DNA from: Rhexocercosporidium sp. MPI-PUGE-AT-0058
Taxonomy: Eukaryota > Ascomycota > Leotiomycetes > Helotiales
DNA length: 64,000 nucleotides
Reading direction: 5' to 3'
Assembly (NCBI GenBank): GCA_020746875.1
Contig: JAGTJL010000005.1
Location: 2,914,001 to 2,978,000 of the forward strand
The translations under genes and the position numbers were made by a program. How positions within the stretch are numbered: the first letter of the stretch is position 1; every line of letters begins with the position of its first letter. Below the pieces are notes generated by a model that did no database searches, had not been told where the DNA came from, and worked only from the letters and a program-made list of their open reading frames with translations. Positions 46,365-56,715 of the stretch are shown here, piece after piece.

Positions 46365-46454
46365 TGTGTAACTCAGGTTTGTTGTGCAATCTGGCTTGGT
46401 TGTGCAACTCAGGTTAGGTGTCCAACTCGGGTTGGGTGTGCAATCTCGCCCACC
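46365..46454. repeat. 18-bp minisatellite, five units
   Basis: Five diverged 18-mers of the form TGTGCAACTCAGGTTGGT lie immediately before the AT-rich block. The copies differ at 2-6 positions. Confidence 0.85.
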
Positions 46455-46499
46455 CTTGTAGTGTACCACGGGGCTTCTCCCAATCAAAACTCTGAGAAT

Positions 46500-46841
46500 T
46501 TTAATAATCTCAATAATTTGCCCCATATTGCGTTATTTACAACGACTTAAAGAATTGTTAATAAGAAAACGTATTATTTAAAAAAGTCTACGTTAAAAGG
46601 ATAAATCTGCGTACGCCTGTAATTATAAGAAAAAGTAATTACTTAACCCTTGACGTCGATATTAAAAGAATAAAATTACGAGTTATAATATATTCCGGAA
46701 TATAAAGGAACTTTATATTTTTTATTATTACGATTTAATATCTCTTACTTACCGAAGTCAAGACCGACAGGTATTAATTAATATTCGCCGATAAAGGACT
46801 TATTACGACGGCCTAATCGATATATAAACGGAATTATTATT
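46500..46841 (+). pseudogene. left part of a Ty3/Gypsy relic split by the Copia element
   Basis: RIPped plus-strand sequence that continues after the Copia element at 55165. Probably the protease or spacer region of a Gypsy pol, inferred from its position upstream of the RT at 55790. No LTR of this relic was found. Confidence 0.5.
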
Positions 46842-47030
46842 TGTCGTACAGAAGTGGAGCAGGCTTTTAGTGGTTCAAGAGCTCTACGATTAACGTAAAG
46901 AGTAAGAGTTTAAAAAGATTTTTGAAGTGAGCGTTACCTTCTGCAAGAGAGGATTATGACCCGAGTATATATACACGTGAGTGCTTACGAGAGCATACAT
47001 ATGACTAGTAGACTGCGCTAAAGCGCGATA
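46842..47030 (-). repeat. 3' LTR of the Copia element
   Basis: 189 bp. Starts TGTCGTACAGAAGTGGAGC (plus reading); ends GCGCGATA. Confidence 0.9.
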
Positions 47031-47810
47031 TACCCCTATAGTAAGGCTCCGTCTTATAGATAAGCCTTGTTATTTAAAGGCGCATAAGCAGTCGAGAGAT
47101 GTAATACAAGCTCCCCGAGTATATACATTAGTTCTTAGTAAAAGCATAGCGTCGAGCAGTAAATTAATGCTCTTAAGATATTATGACAAATGAAAATATT
47201 AGTACGCGCTTTAAAGATATAATATACGAGGACTCTGTATATTAATATAAGTAGTCTGCTAGGCAATTAATATTAGTAATAAATGAGAATATAAATACGT
47301 ATTCAAACTATATATAATTAAATAAATAAGATTTAAAGATATAATTAAGTTATAGTAATTAAGTAAATAAGATCTTGATTATTATATTCAACGCGTGCAG
47401 ATCGCAGGTTTTAGAAGTAGGGCTAAAGTAAGGTTCGGTTTATAGCTAAGATCTCGTGCCGTTTTGTTTAATTATTAAGTTGTTAAGTTATAATTAATGA
47501 ATTTAATTCTTTTAAAGTAATTATTATATATAGTAGGAAGCCGCAACGGTGTGTGCTAGCTTCTTATTAGCTCATGTAATGCGCCGCCTCCCGGGTTAAT
47601 AGGTTTATTATTAGTCCAAGCGTCCCGTTCCGTAATAGCGCGATCACGATTACCCTTAGGAATATATATATATTGACTTTTATATTATTATAATTAACTT
47701 TCGTTTAATATTAACGCATTTTATACTCGCGTGCTTGCTTACTTACTTATTTCTTTCTTTTATTTTCTGATCTTTTACTTCTTTTAGCAAATTCTCCTTA
47801 ATTACTAGTT

Positions 47811-48998
47811 ATGCCTCTTAAAGCTTCCAGAGCAGCGACTGCGCGTATTAATAATTAAATCGCAGCTCGCCAGGTAAGTTCTTTTTTAATTTAATTTCTT
47901 AACTTTATTTTTAAGTAATCTTAGTATTATTGAATTAATTATTAATAATTATATTATAAGATTTTAAAGATGAGTTCGATGATTAAGAAGTGTTTGGTGA
48001 TAAGCTTATTAATAAGCTTTTTAATAATCTTCTTCTTACTCGTTCGGTCGTCAGAATAGATCTTGAAGATAATTAATAGTATTTTTCTTCGCGCGAAGAT
48101 GAAATTACGCTTATTAATAACTTTGATAATAAGCTAATTCTCCTTCGATCTTCTTGTGCTAAGTTAAGCTTATTATTTAAAAAGACTCTTACGCGTTCTT
48201 CTAATGCTTTACTATTAGTTATATTAAGCAAAAGCGTTATTATATTAGATAAAGATAACTTTTAATATACTCCTTTTGCTTCGCGCGTTTCGCGTCTTAG
48301 TTCGATTCCCTTTCTTGCCTCTCTTCTTACTTTTAAGACTCGCACTTGTTCTTTATTAATTTTAAAGAAGCGCAAGTCGTCTCGTATTCCATCTAAGCCT
48401 CGCTCTCTTGTTAAGCGCGCTCGAGGTATATATATACTATTTCAAAGCTTGCTTCTTATTAATAACTTATTTTATTTATATTAACTGAGATTTAAGAAAA
48501 GAGTTTGTAGATCCTTATCTATTATATATTCGCGTTGCTATTTGTAGCCGTAGTAATCGTAGATACTACTTCGCTAATACTCTCGCTACTGGAAGTCGAT
48601 GCTATAATTATACTTCCGGTTATAAGTGCGATTCTATTATAAGAGATATATTTAAGTATAATAGAAGATTAATTGTAATTATAGATTTTAATAATAGAAA
48701 AGTATAATAATTATATTATAATTAATCGAGTATTTTATTAACCGATTTATAAAATATTAAGAAATATAAAACTATTTTGAAAGCTTTAATAAAAGACTTA
48801 GCGAGTAATAATGAATTTAATAAGGATATAGAGTTAAATCTTCCGGTGCGTTTTTAAAAGCTAAGTTTAAAGCGTAATAAGAAGGATAACTCTAATAATA
48901 ATATTAATATTAATACGAGATCTTTAGCGGAATTTAGTAATTTTATATAAGGTTTAGAAAAGTTCGCGAAAGTCTTGAAGACGATAATTACTCGTTGA
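47811..48998 (+). pseudogene. antisense accessory gene in the Copia element: Cys motif and helical C-terminus
   Basis: ATG at 47811 opens a short exon to 47873 ending on a perfect CAG/GTAAGT donor. A second exon in the frame GAT GAG TTC GAT (from about 47961) runs with only TAA/TAG stops to the TGA at 48996-48998. About 105 codons around 48090-48420 carry a single stop, very unusual for this AT-rich block. A second intron is likely near 48427-48493 (GTATAT...CTGAG). The Cys region at about 48545-48640 reads C-x-x-S(C?)...RCYNYTSGYKC, with Tyr and Ser where Cys may have stood. The C-terminal part (LAEF-x-NFI...GLEKFAKVLKTII) is an amphipathic helix. The exact exon-1/exon-2 phase is unresolved. 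It lies between RNase H and the 3' LTR, opposite to pol. No named family recognised. Confidence 0.6.
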
Positions 48999-50249
48999 TT
49001 TAAGCTTAGATAAATTCTTTTGCGCTTTTAATAGATTATTTGTGAGCTCGGGCTGGATTTATACGGATTTTACTTAAGCTCGGGCCGGATTTAAGTAGAC
49101 TTTACTTGAGCTTAGGCTGGATTTTGCGTTTACGTTTAGCGTTTCTGGAGCGCGGATATTTAAAATATTAAATTAAAAAAGTTTTATAAATAAAAGATTA
49201 TATAAAAATATTCTTAATATGCTTTTAATAAATATATTTAAAACTCTTTAACTTAAGATCGGTAATTATTAAAGTTTAAGAATGCTTTAAAAAGCTCGAA
49301 TTTCTAGCGAAATAGATTCTTTATAAACTTATTAATAAGTATATTAGTAATTAGAAAATATATTACTTTAAATAATTTATGAATATACTCTTATTTAAGT
49401 TATATATTTTAGATATTTATATAACGAAGCTTAATAGTAATTTTCTTAATATTATTTATAACTAATTTAATTATTTGTTAATTATTATAAAAGATCTTTT
49501 AAGTCTTACTAATATTAAAAGCTAAGTTCCGAAAGAATCGTTAAAGAGTTATAACTTCTTTTTCGATATATTTTAATATTAGTAATTCTGCTTTAGTAAT
49601 CGACGTAGTAATTATAGATTATTTTAATACTTTTTAGATTATTAGTCCGCCGAATAATAAGATTATATAACTTTAAAATAACTTCCGAGTTTCGATGTTA
49701 TCCGCGAAAAATATATTTAAAGTAATATAAAGCGCTTTTTCTTAATTATTTCCGTATATAATACTTAAAAAGCGCGTATTAAACAAGTAGTAAATGAGTT
49801 AATATATAATTATAAAATACTTTAAACTAGGATTTATCGCGAATTATAAGAGTTAAGCGATTATAAAAGTTACGTCTAGTCTTATAACGATCGTTATATA
49901 TAATACCGACTTAATTCTCTTTTAATAAGCTTTAATATATTTCTTTAAAGCTTATTCTTTGTATTTAATAAGATCGATTTAAGAAAGCGGTATTATAGGA
50001 CACTTCTTATTAGCTTATTTAAACTTTCGAGTGATTTTTTCAATATATTAGCTATAAATTAAGGAGATAGTCTTACGCTTTCTGTCGCGTATTATTTTAA
50101 TCTTTAAGAATTATTTAATATTTTTAAGATTATATATATTATACGCTTAATTTAGTTACTTAATAAAATCTTATTTAAGCTTTAAATCGTTTCGATAATA
50201 AAATACTTGAATATTATTTATATAAAAAAGAATAAAGATCTTATAAGTA

Positions 50250-50720
50250 GGGTCTGTGAATATACACGGTTCTTCTGAGTATAGAATTAGTTTTAAATTT
50301 ATTAACGTTTTATTAATATACTTATATTATAAGTACGGAAAGTCACGCATTCCGTAAAGAGCGCGATTAACTTATAGTATATGTTTAAGCTTATTAAAAC
50401 CTAGAAGGAATTTATAATATACGGTTTTACTATTTATATTCTAAAGAACGTTAATAAACGCGTTAATTACGTCGAAGTACTTGACTTTTAAGTTAAAATA
50501 AACTGCGAGCGTTATAATAATTCGGAAGGATTTAGCTAAAAGCGTATTAACGTATATAAAGACGATCGTTAATTTATTTTGAAGATTACTTTATATAATA
50601 ATTCGGGATTTATATCTTAAAATATATCCTTTTAGATTTAGCTTATACTTAAAAACTTATATAAGCGGGATAAGTGTTAATATAATATTTAAATTAAATA
50701 CTTTTAAAATCTAGTAATTT
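50250..50720 (-). pseudogene. reverse transcriptase remnant of the Copia element
   Basis: The minus frame contains YKSRI, then AVYFNLKVKYFDVINAFINV and NRALYGMRDFPYL, the conserved first half of Ty1/Copia RT. In-frame stops occur at former Gln/Trp/Arg positions. Confidence 0.85.
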
Positions 50721-52929
50721 TATTTATTTATTATTTTTATTTTTAAGCTCGTATTTTTTTAAACTACTCTTTTATTAAATAATTCTTAAGATTGCTTTAT
50801 TATTTTAATTTAAGTAAAAGATCTTAAATTTTGATTTTTAAAAGTAAAATCTTCCTTTTTAATAATTAGCGGCTCGATTGTATTACTATTATAATTATAT
50901 AATATATAATCTTCGTTAAATCTCGAAAATCATTTTATTCTTTTAGTAATATATGCTAATTAGGCACAAGCCCTTAAAGCATTTAATCGACTTCGGACCG
51001 AAGATTATTATATTAATCGAGGATTTAATTACCCCCGAGATTAGGCTTATCCTTAAGCTTAAGATTACTTTTATTAAGGCGTGTTTATTTAAAGATAATT
51101 ATAAGTATTATAAATACTTTATTACTTTAATTTTTTTATAATCTTCTTTTTTTCTTTTACTTTTAATTAATTTTTTTGCTTTTGCTAAGTTTTTAATAAA
51201 TATACTTAATTTTAATTAAGCTTCTTTTACTGCAGTTTAAGAGCGTGTTACTTTCGCTTGTCTTGCTTCCGTCGTCCGAATATTTTATATTTTAATCTAA
51301 GAATGCGATATTAAAATTATTATTAAAGACTTCTTTTATAATTGAAGTCTCGACGGTATTTGAATCTCGATGCGTGATAATCGAGACGGATTCCGCGCTT
51401 AATCTTGTAGTACGTTCGAATCTCGATTAGTAAATTATATATTCTTACGCGAGTCGAATGCCTCTGAGTTATATTTTATACTTAGAGTAAACTCTCGGTT
51501 TAACGTATTCTTTTTTAATTCTTTATTTTATTTAAAAGAGCTTTTTAGAATAAGAGTATATTTCGGAATTAGAAGTTTATTTACTATACTCAGGCTATTA
51601 ATATATTCTTTCACCTCCGAGTTCTGACTCTCGGAGCTTTCAATTAATCTTTAAATTCGTTTAATATATAATTAAAGCAAGTTTTCGCCTAAGAGATTCG
51701 TATTATTTTTTTTAATAATTATATTTTTAATAATATTTTTAATAATTCTAATTTAGTTTACGACAGACTTATCTTCCTTAATAAGATCGTAAATAAACTA
51801 AGCTTCTTAAATCGTGATCTTTGCTTCTTTACTTAAAATAATATAAAAGTTATCTTTATTAAAGCGTATATTACGCGTAATAATTATTTTATCGAGACGT
51901 AATACTTAAATCTTATAAATATTAAAAGCGTAAAAACTTATAAGAAATCCAATATACGCACGCGCAGTTATTTTGAACGCTTTTTTATCTTATCTTTTAA
52001 CTCTTTTTATTATTAATAAATACGCTTTATAATTATATATATAAATCTTATTTTAATTTAATTTGAAATTTATAATAAATCTTATAATAAGCGCTAAATT
52101 ATATTACCGAAAATAATTCCGAAATTACTTATTGTTAACTTTAATAAGTAATAACTAATTATTTACTCGCCTTAAGCTTTTGTTATACAAATAAATCCCT
52201 GCGAGTGCACATTTAATACTCAAATTTACGGGAAGATTAATTAATAGTCTTATTTTAATACTTTTATTAATTACTTCTTGACTAGCTCGTTTAGCTCCGT
52301 CATTTAGCTTATGAATTGCCGTTAATAAGAGCTTGAGGTTAATTCCGAGCTTATTAGCTTATCTTTTATATCTCGTGAATCTTCGAATTATAATGATTGC
52401 TTTCTTTTAATTATATTTAAATTTGCATATTAAGAGTTTAAATTGCTTTCGAACTTAAGCTTTAAAGCTCTTAATATATTAAAATATTTTATTATGCTTT
52501 TTTATTTATAATATATAATTAATAAGTAAGCTGCTGTACTCGCATTTAAGCACGAAAAGCTAAGAGTAATTGCTTTAATATTTCGGATAATTAAATAAAT
52601 CTTAAGTGATTTTTTAAAATAATTTAAAGGATTTCTTTTCCGATAAACGTTTAAAGATTACTTAAGTAATATAAATTAAAGCATATTACTCGTACTTAAT
52701 CTTCCTTATTATTTTAATAATCTTGATATTTCTCGCCGTGCTTATTAATTTCTTTAAAGTATTTAGGCTTAAATAGCCTGCTCGCAGATACTAAATACGC
52801 TTTAAGTCTATTTTAAAGTGCTTATAATTTTTGGATAATTTATACGGCTTATTTATTTTTTTAAAAAGCGTTAGAAATATTATAATTCCTGTAGCGCTTA
52901 AAAGTATATTATGAATGCTCGGAGAGTAG

Positions 52930-53180
52930 ATTAAACGTGGCTTATATTTAAAGAAAACGAGGTTTTATTTACGCTTTAGCTGTCGTATTACATAATATTT
53001 ACTAATTAGTAAGCCTTTCTTATTTTATTTTAAAATATAGTTTATATTATAGAACTAAAAACCGGTCTTATAAAAACGAGCTTTAAAAATAATATTAATA
53101 TAAAAGTTTTCTATAATTATAACGTCGTAAAGCGTAAGATTAAATAATTCTCTATTCGGACCCTTAAGTACTCCTTTTAT
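52930..53180 (-). pseudogene. gag-pre-integrase region of the Copia element
   Basis: The minus frame reads GPNRELFNLTLYDVI, ENFYINIIFKARFYKTGF, then KGLLISKYYV and LVFFKYKP, in the arrangement preceding Copia integrases. Stops are at TGG-type positions. Confidence 0.75.
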
Positions 53181-54970
53181 AACTCGAGTTCCGCGCTCGA
53201 TGATAAGCAATTAAGAGCTTTTATACTTAATTAAATCCTTAAAAGTAGATTTCACAAAAGATTTTTTTAATAATATTAAATAATCGTTAATTAAATTAAT
53301 TGCTTTATAATTATTTAATAAAATAGAATCTAATAAAAGATAAAATGAATTTTAAAAGGAATATATATTCGTAGTTAAATACTCGGCTAGATTAAGTAAG
53401 AGCATTGAGTGCGCGTAAGTCCCGCTTATTCTTCTTTTATTTAATAAGTTTTTGGGAAAAGTAAATTTTCTTTTATTTAATTTATTAAATCTTTATTTAT
53501 TTAGTTTTATTAAGAGATCTTTTATTAATTAAAAGAAAAGCTTATTTAAGCTTATTTGCTCGCGGAGAGCTTTTTATTATAACGTAATAAACTGTTGCCG
53601 GATTTTATTATAATATTAATTATTTATTTTTAAGTTTAAACGAGTTGTTTTATTTTAATATTTAATAAATACTTTTTTATAAATTGTTATTTAAAAACGA
53701 GTATAATTTAAAAGAGATTAATAATAAGTTTTGTCTTTTGAGTATAAATATGCCTTTTTTATAAGTTTTCTTTTTATTTTAAATCGGTTTAATCTTTAGT
53801 TATATGAATTAGAAGCTTCCGAGTCGGGTATCTTATTATTATTAGAGCGTGAATTAAGAATAAAAAAATGATTATGCTCTGATTTTTTACTAATAAGTTA
53901 TTAATACTGGCGATTAGCTTGATTAGAATAAAACAGCCGTGCGAGTTATTTTAAAGAGTATTTAAGAAGTATTCCGAGCTTATCAGTTTCTTTAGTTTTA
54001 AGAAAGTATTTTTGAGCTTATAAGCTATTAAAGTTATTAGCTGCGATTAGGAAAAGGTTAATATTAAAAGTGCCGAGTACTTCCGGCATACGATATAAGT
54101 TCTTTTTGCGGATTAGCTTTTAGTATTATATAATTTAAACTTTTGGGTTTTAGACGTTTTTTATATTTAAGAATTATAAGTAATCTTAGTAAGTTATTAT
54201 TTAAATCGTTATATTCGTTTAATATAGAATTATCTTAAGCGTGCGAACTAGTACTTGAATATTAGCTCTTTTCTTAATAACGAGTTATATAGTTGTTATA
54301 CTGAAGAATTAGCGGCTTATAGTTTTCTTAATTTATTCGTAAAGCTTGAAGTATATTATAGTTCGTAGTTGTTATATTACGTATTTTATAATATACGTTT
54401 TAGCTTCGGCCTCGGCTTTCTTTTAATAAGATTCTGCGGTTATTTTAATAAGCTCGTGCAGTCGAATAAAAAGAAGAGTAATAAAAGCGTTAAAGCTTAT
54501 AATTATTTAGTCCGAGGAAGACGTAATTGCTGCGTGATAATCGAGCGCTTATTTCTGGAGTTGTTTATTATACTTATTCGTTTTTATTATATGATTTAAT
54601 TCAGCGAGATTATTCTTTTATTAAGCGATTTACTCGGCGGTCCGTAGATTTTTATTAATAATTTCAGCTAGTATTTCTGTATTTAAAGTATTTAGATTAA
54701 CGAAAAGCTAAAGTCTAAGTATTTAAGCGCTAAGAATTAAATGATTTATTTATAATAAGAAGTCTTTAGGCTTTAAGTATATAATATTTGCGTTAAGACC
54801 GCTAAGATTATCGTACGATAATATCTCGATGATTGCGCTAAGAGATGCGTTAGGGTTTAAGCGTAAAGAAAAGAAACGAAGATCGTAAAATTAGAATTAA
54901 ATAAGCTTAATTAAAGCTCGAAATTTATATATGCTAAAAGTAATTTATAAAAATAGATATAGCTTTTAAT

Positions 54971-55159
54971 TATTGTATAGAAATAGAGTAGGCTTTTAGT
55001 AGTTCAAGAGCTTTACGATTAACGTAAAGAGTAAGAGTTTAAAAAGATTTTTGAAGTAAGCGTTACCTTTTGTAAGAAAGGACTGTGACCCGAGTATATA
55101 TATACGTGAGTGCTTACGAGAGCATATACATGACCAGTAAACTGCGCTAAGGCGCGACA
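54971..55159 (-). repeat. 5' LTR of the Copia element
   Basis: 189 bp. Starts TATTGTATAG (RIPped TGTCGTACAG) and ends GGCGCGACA, followed by TTATT. Confidence 0.9.
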
Positions 55160-55164
55160 TTATT

Positions 55165-56090
55165 TATAAGAATCGGCGGAGACTTTAAATATATTTAATT
55201 CGATGTAATTAAAATTAAGTAATACGATATTTGTAACGGGCACGTGACAATAGCTGGTAGCATATATGTACGGTATTAAGCGTATTCAGCTTGCGCTAAA
55301 TATTGTGATCTTTTGGTCCAGTTAACGTAGTTGGTGAGAGCTTAAGCTCAGCTGCATTACAATATTATCTTAAAGCTATTATAAATAAAGTTCTATAACT
55401 TAAAAATCGATTGGCAAACGCAAAAGCTAAAGTTTAATAATTATAAGAGTTATTTTCAGAGTAAGAAATTAATTAAAAGCTTAAAAGAGTTAAGCGCAAC
55501 TTTTAGAAAAGAGTTAAGAAATTAAATCACGGCCTTTATAATAAGTAATATACCGTTAAAATATAAACAGTTTAAGGTATTATTTAAAAATGAATTAAAT
55601 AATAGCGCTTTACTTAAATATTAAGATTACGATTATCGGATCAAGTTAATTAAAGCACGAAGTTAATATTCTAATTATTACGGGAATATTTAGCTACGGA
55701 TTTAATAATAATTAAGAAGTATATTAATAAATACCTAATAAAAGGATTCATTTAAGAGTTTAAATTCCCTTAAGAGAATAACGTTCTTTTTGTAGAGAAA
55801 AAGGACAGCGGACGAAGAATGTATATTAATTACCGTCGATTAAACGATATTATTAAAATAAATTGTTATATATTACCTTTAATTAAAGAGCTACGAGATA
55901 AGCTTAGCGGCGCTAAAATCCTTACTTAATTAGACTTACGAAGCGCGTATAACATTATTAAGATAATTAAAAAAGAAAAAGAAAAAATAATATTTCGCAA
56001 ACGTTTTAGTTATTACGAGTATATAATTATACCTTTTAGATTAATTAACGCGCTTATTATATTTTATAAGATTATATTAAGGCTTTTCAC
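55165..56090 (+). pseudogene. Ty3/Gypsy relic, right part: spacer and truncated reverse transcriptase
   Basis: After the Copia target site the plus frame resumes. At 55610-55660 it has the KHQ-DYDYRI-type segment (decayed), then from about 55740 the RT N-terminal half (NVLFVEKKDSGRRMYINYRR, LPLIKELRDKLSGAKIL, LDLRSAYN). It breaks off near 56085, before the YxDD box. A 130-bp solo LTR is inserted at 55232. Confidence 0.8.
55232..55361. repeat. 130-bp solo LTR or TRIM-like insertion
   Basis: TGTAACGGGCACGTG...CAGCTGCATTACA has the inverted ends TGTAA/TTACA and a perfect 5-bp target duplication ATATT (55227-55231 and 55362-55366). It keeps CA and TG dinucleotides, unlike its surroundings, so it is probably younger or escaped RIP because it is short or single-copy. 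Confidence 0.8.
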
Positions 56091-56434
56091 GTATACCCGG
56101 TAGCCTATAAAAGTCTACTTTAGGCTTACGTATACTCGGCAGCTCGGCAGCTCGCAAAAGACTATGCTAATCTTAATATAAAACTAGTTTTAATACAAAG
56201 CTATTTTTGATATAAAGCTAGTTCTAATACAAAGCTAGTTCTAAAACAAAGCTAGTTTTAATATAAAAGATAATAACCGATGCGAATAGCCGATGCGAGA
56301 GCAAATAGCCGATGCGAGAGCTAAATAGCTTGGCGCCTAAAAGTAGTTATATAAACTTAGTTTCCGCCGAAGTAATGAAATCATCATTCACACCAAATCT
56401 CTTCTTTTCAAAAATCACTCAAAAATCGCTATAT
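56091..56434. other. less-mutated leader-like segment with tandem repeats
   Basis: Contains the 17-bp repeat below, a GCCGATGCGA(GA)-type repeat at about 56277-56330, a TATA-like TTATATAAAC near 56348, and a C/T-rich stretch with normal CA content. It resembles a promoter and 5' UTR of an element or gene cut by the LTR at 56435. No coding region follows that I can recognise. Confidence 0.4.
56175..56259. repeat. 17-bp minisatellite, five units
   Basis: Unit AATACAAAGCTAGTTCT, five copies with 1-5 differences. Confidence 0.8.
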
Positions 56435-56715
56435 TATGGAGGGGAAAACACCAAGCATATAATAAGAGGGTAATAAAGCAAATGCCGGAAGGTAAACGTA
56501 AGAAATACTTATTTAATAAATATTAAAGATATTATATATTTAAAGAATATAATTTATTAAAAGAAGAGAAAAGTATAGTTTAAATAAAAAGAAAAAGTTA
56601 TAATAATAAAAATCGTTATTATTATTAAAAATTATTACCTTAAAGGCTATTTTAAATATAATAAAATATAGCTTAATCACGTAATAAATAGACCTCTGAG
56701 GTTAACTTTATTATA
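56435..56715 (+). repeat. RIPped LTR of the 281-bp family
   Basis: 281 bp, TATGGAGGGGAAAACACC...TTTATTATA. The flanks TATAT and TACGT would be identical before RIP-type changes, so a 5-bp target duplication is plausible. Confidence 0.8.

Larger units (their letters stand above)
46842..55159 (-). mobile_element. Ty1/Copia retrotransposon, heavily RIPped, with antisense gene
   Basis: 189-bp LTRs at 46842-47030 and 54971-55159 with ends TGTCG...CGACA (each copy RIPped at one end) are flanked by a perfect TTATT duplication. On the minus strand, about 53180-52930 reads as a Copia gag-pre-integrase segment (TLYDV...ENFY, then LVFFKYKP). About 50720-50250 reads as Copia RT (YKSRI, then YFNLKVKYFDVINAF and NRALYGM). 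This gives the Ty1/Copia order, with the integrase region between. All coding parts are broken by TAA/TAG. The 3' segment left of the RNase H region (about 47.8-49.0 kb) carries a gene on the opposite strand. The element is inserted in a Gypsy relic. Confidence 0.88.

Noticed and set aside
46365..46454. Degenerate telomere repeat
   Set aside because: Units are 18 bp with a TGTGCAACTC core, not TTAGGG-like, and sequence continues normally on both sides.
50250..50720. A coherent-looking plus-strand reading frame in the Copia element
   Set aside because: The minus strand here reads as Copia reverse transcriptase with the FDVINAF and NRALYGM motifs, so the plus frame is its shadow.
50953..51141. 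62-codon plus-strand ORF inside the Copia element
   Set aside because: Located in the integrase/RT interval of a minus-strand element; short, Ile/Leu/Lys-rich and without splice signals, unlike the supported antisense gene at 47811.
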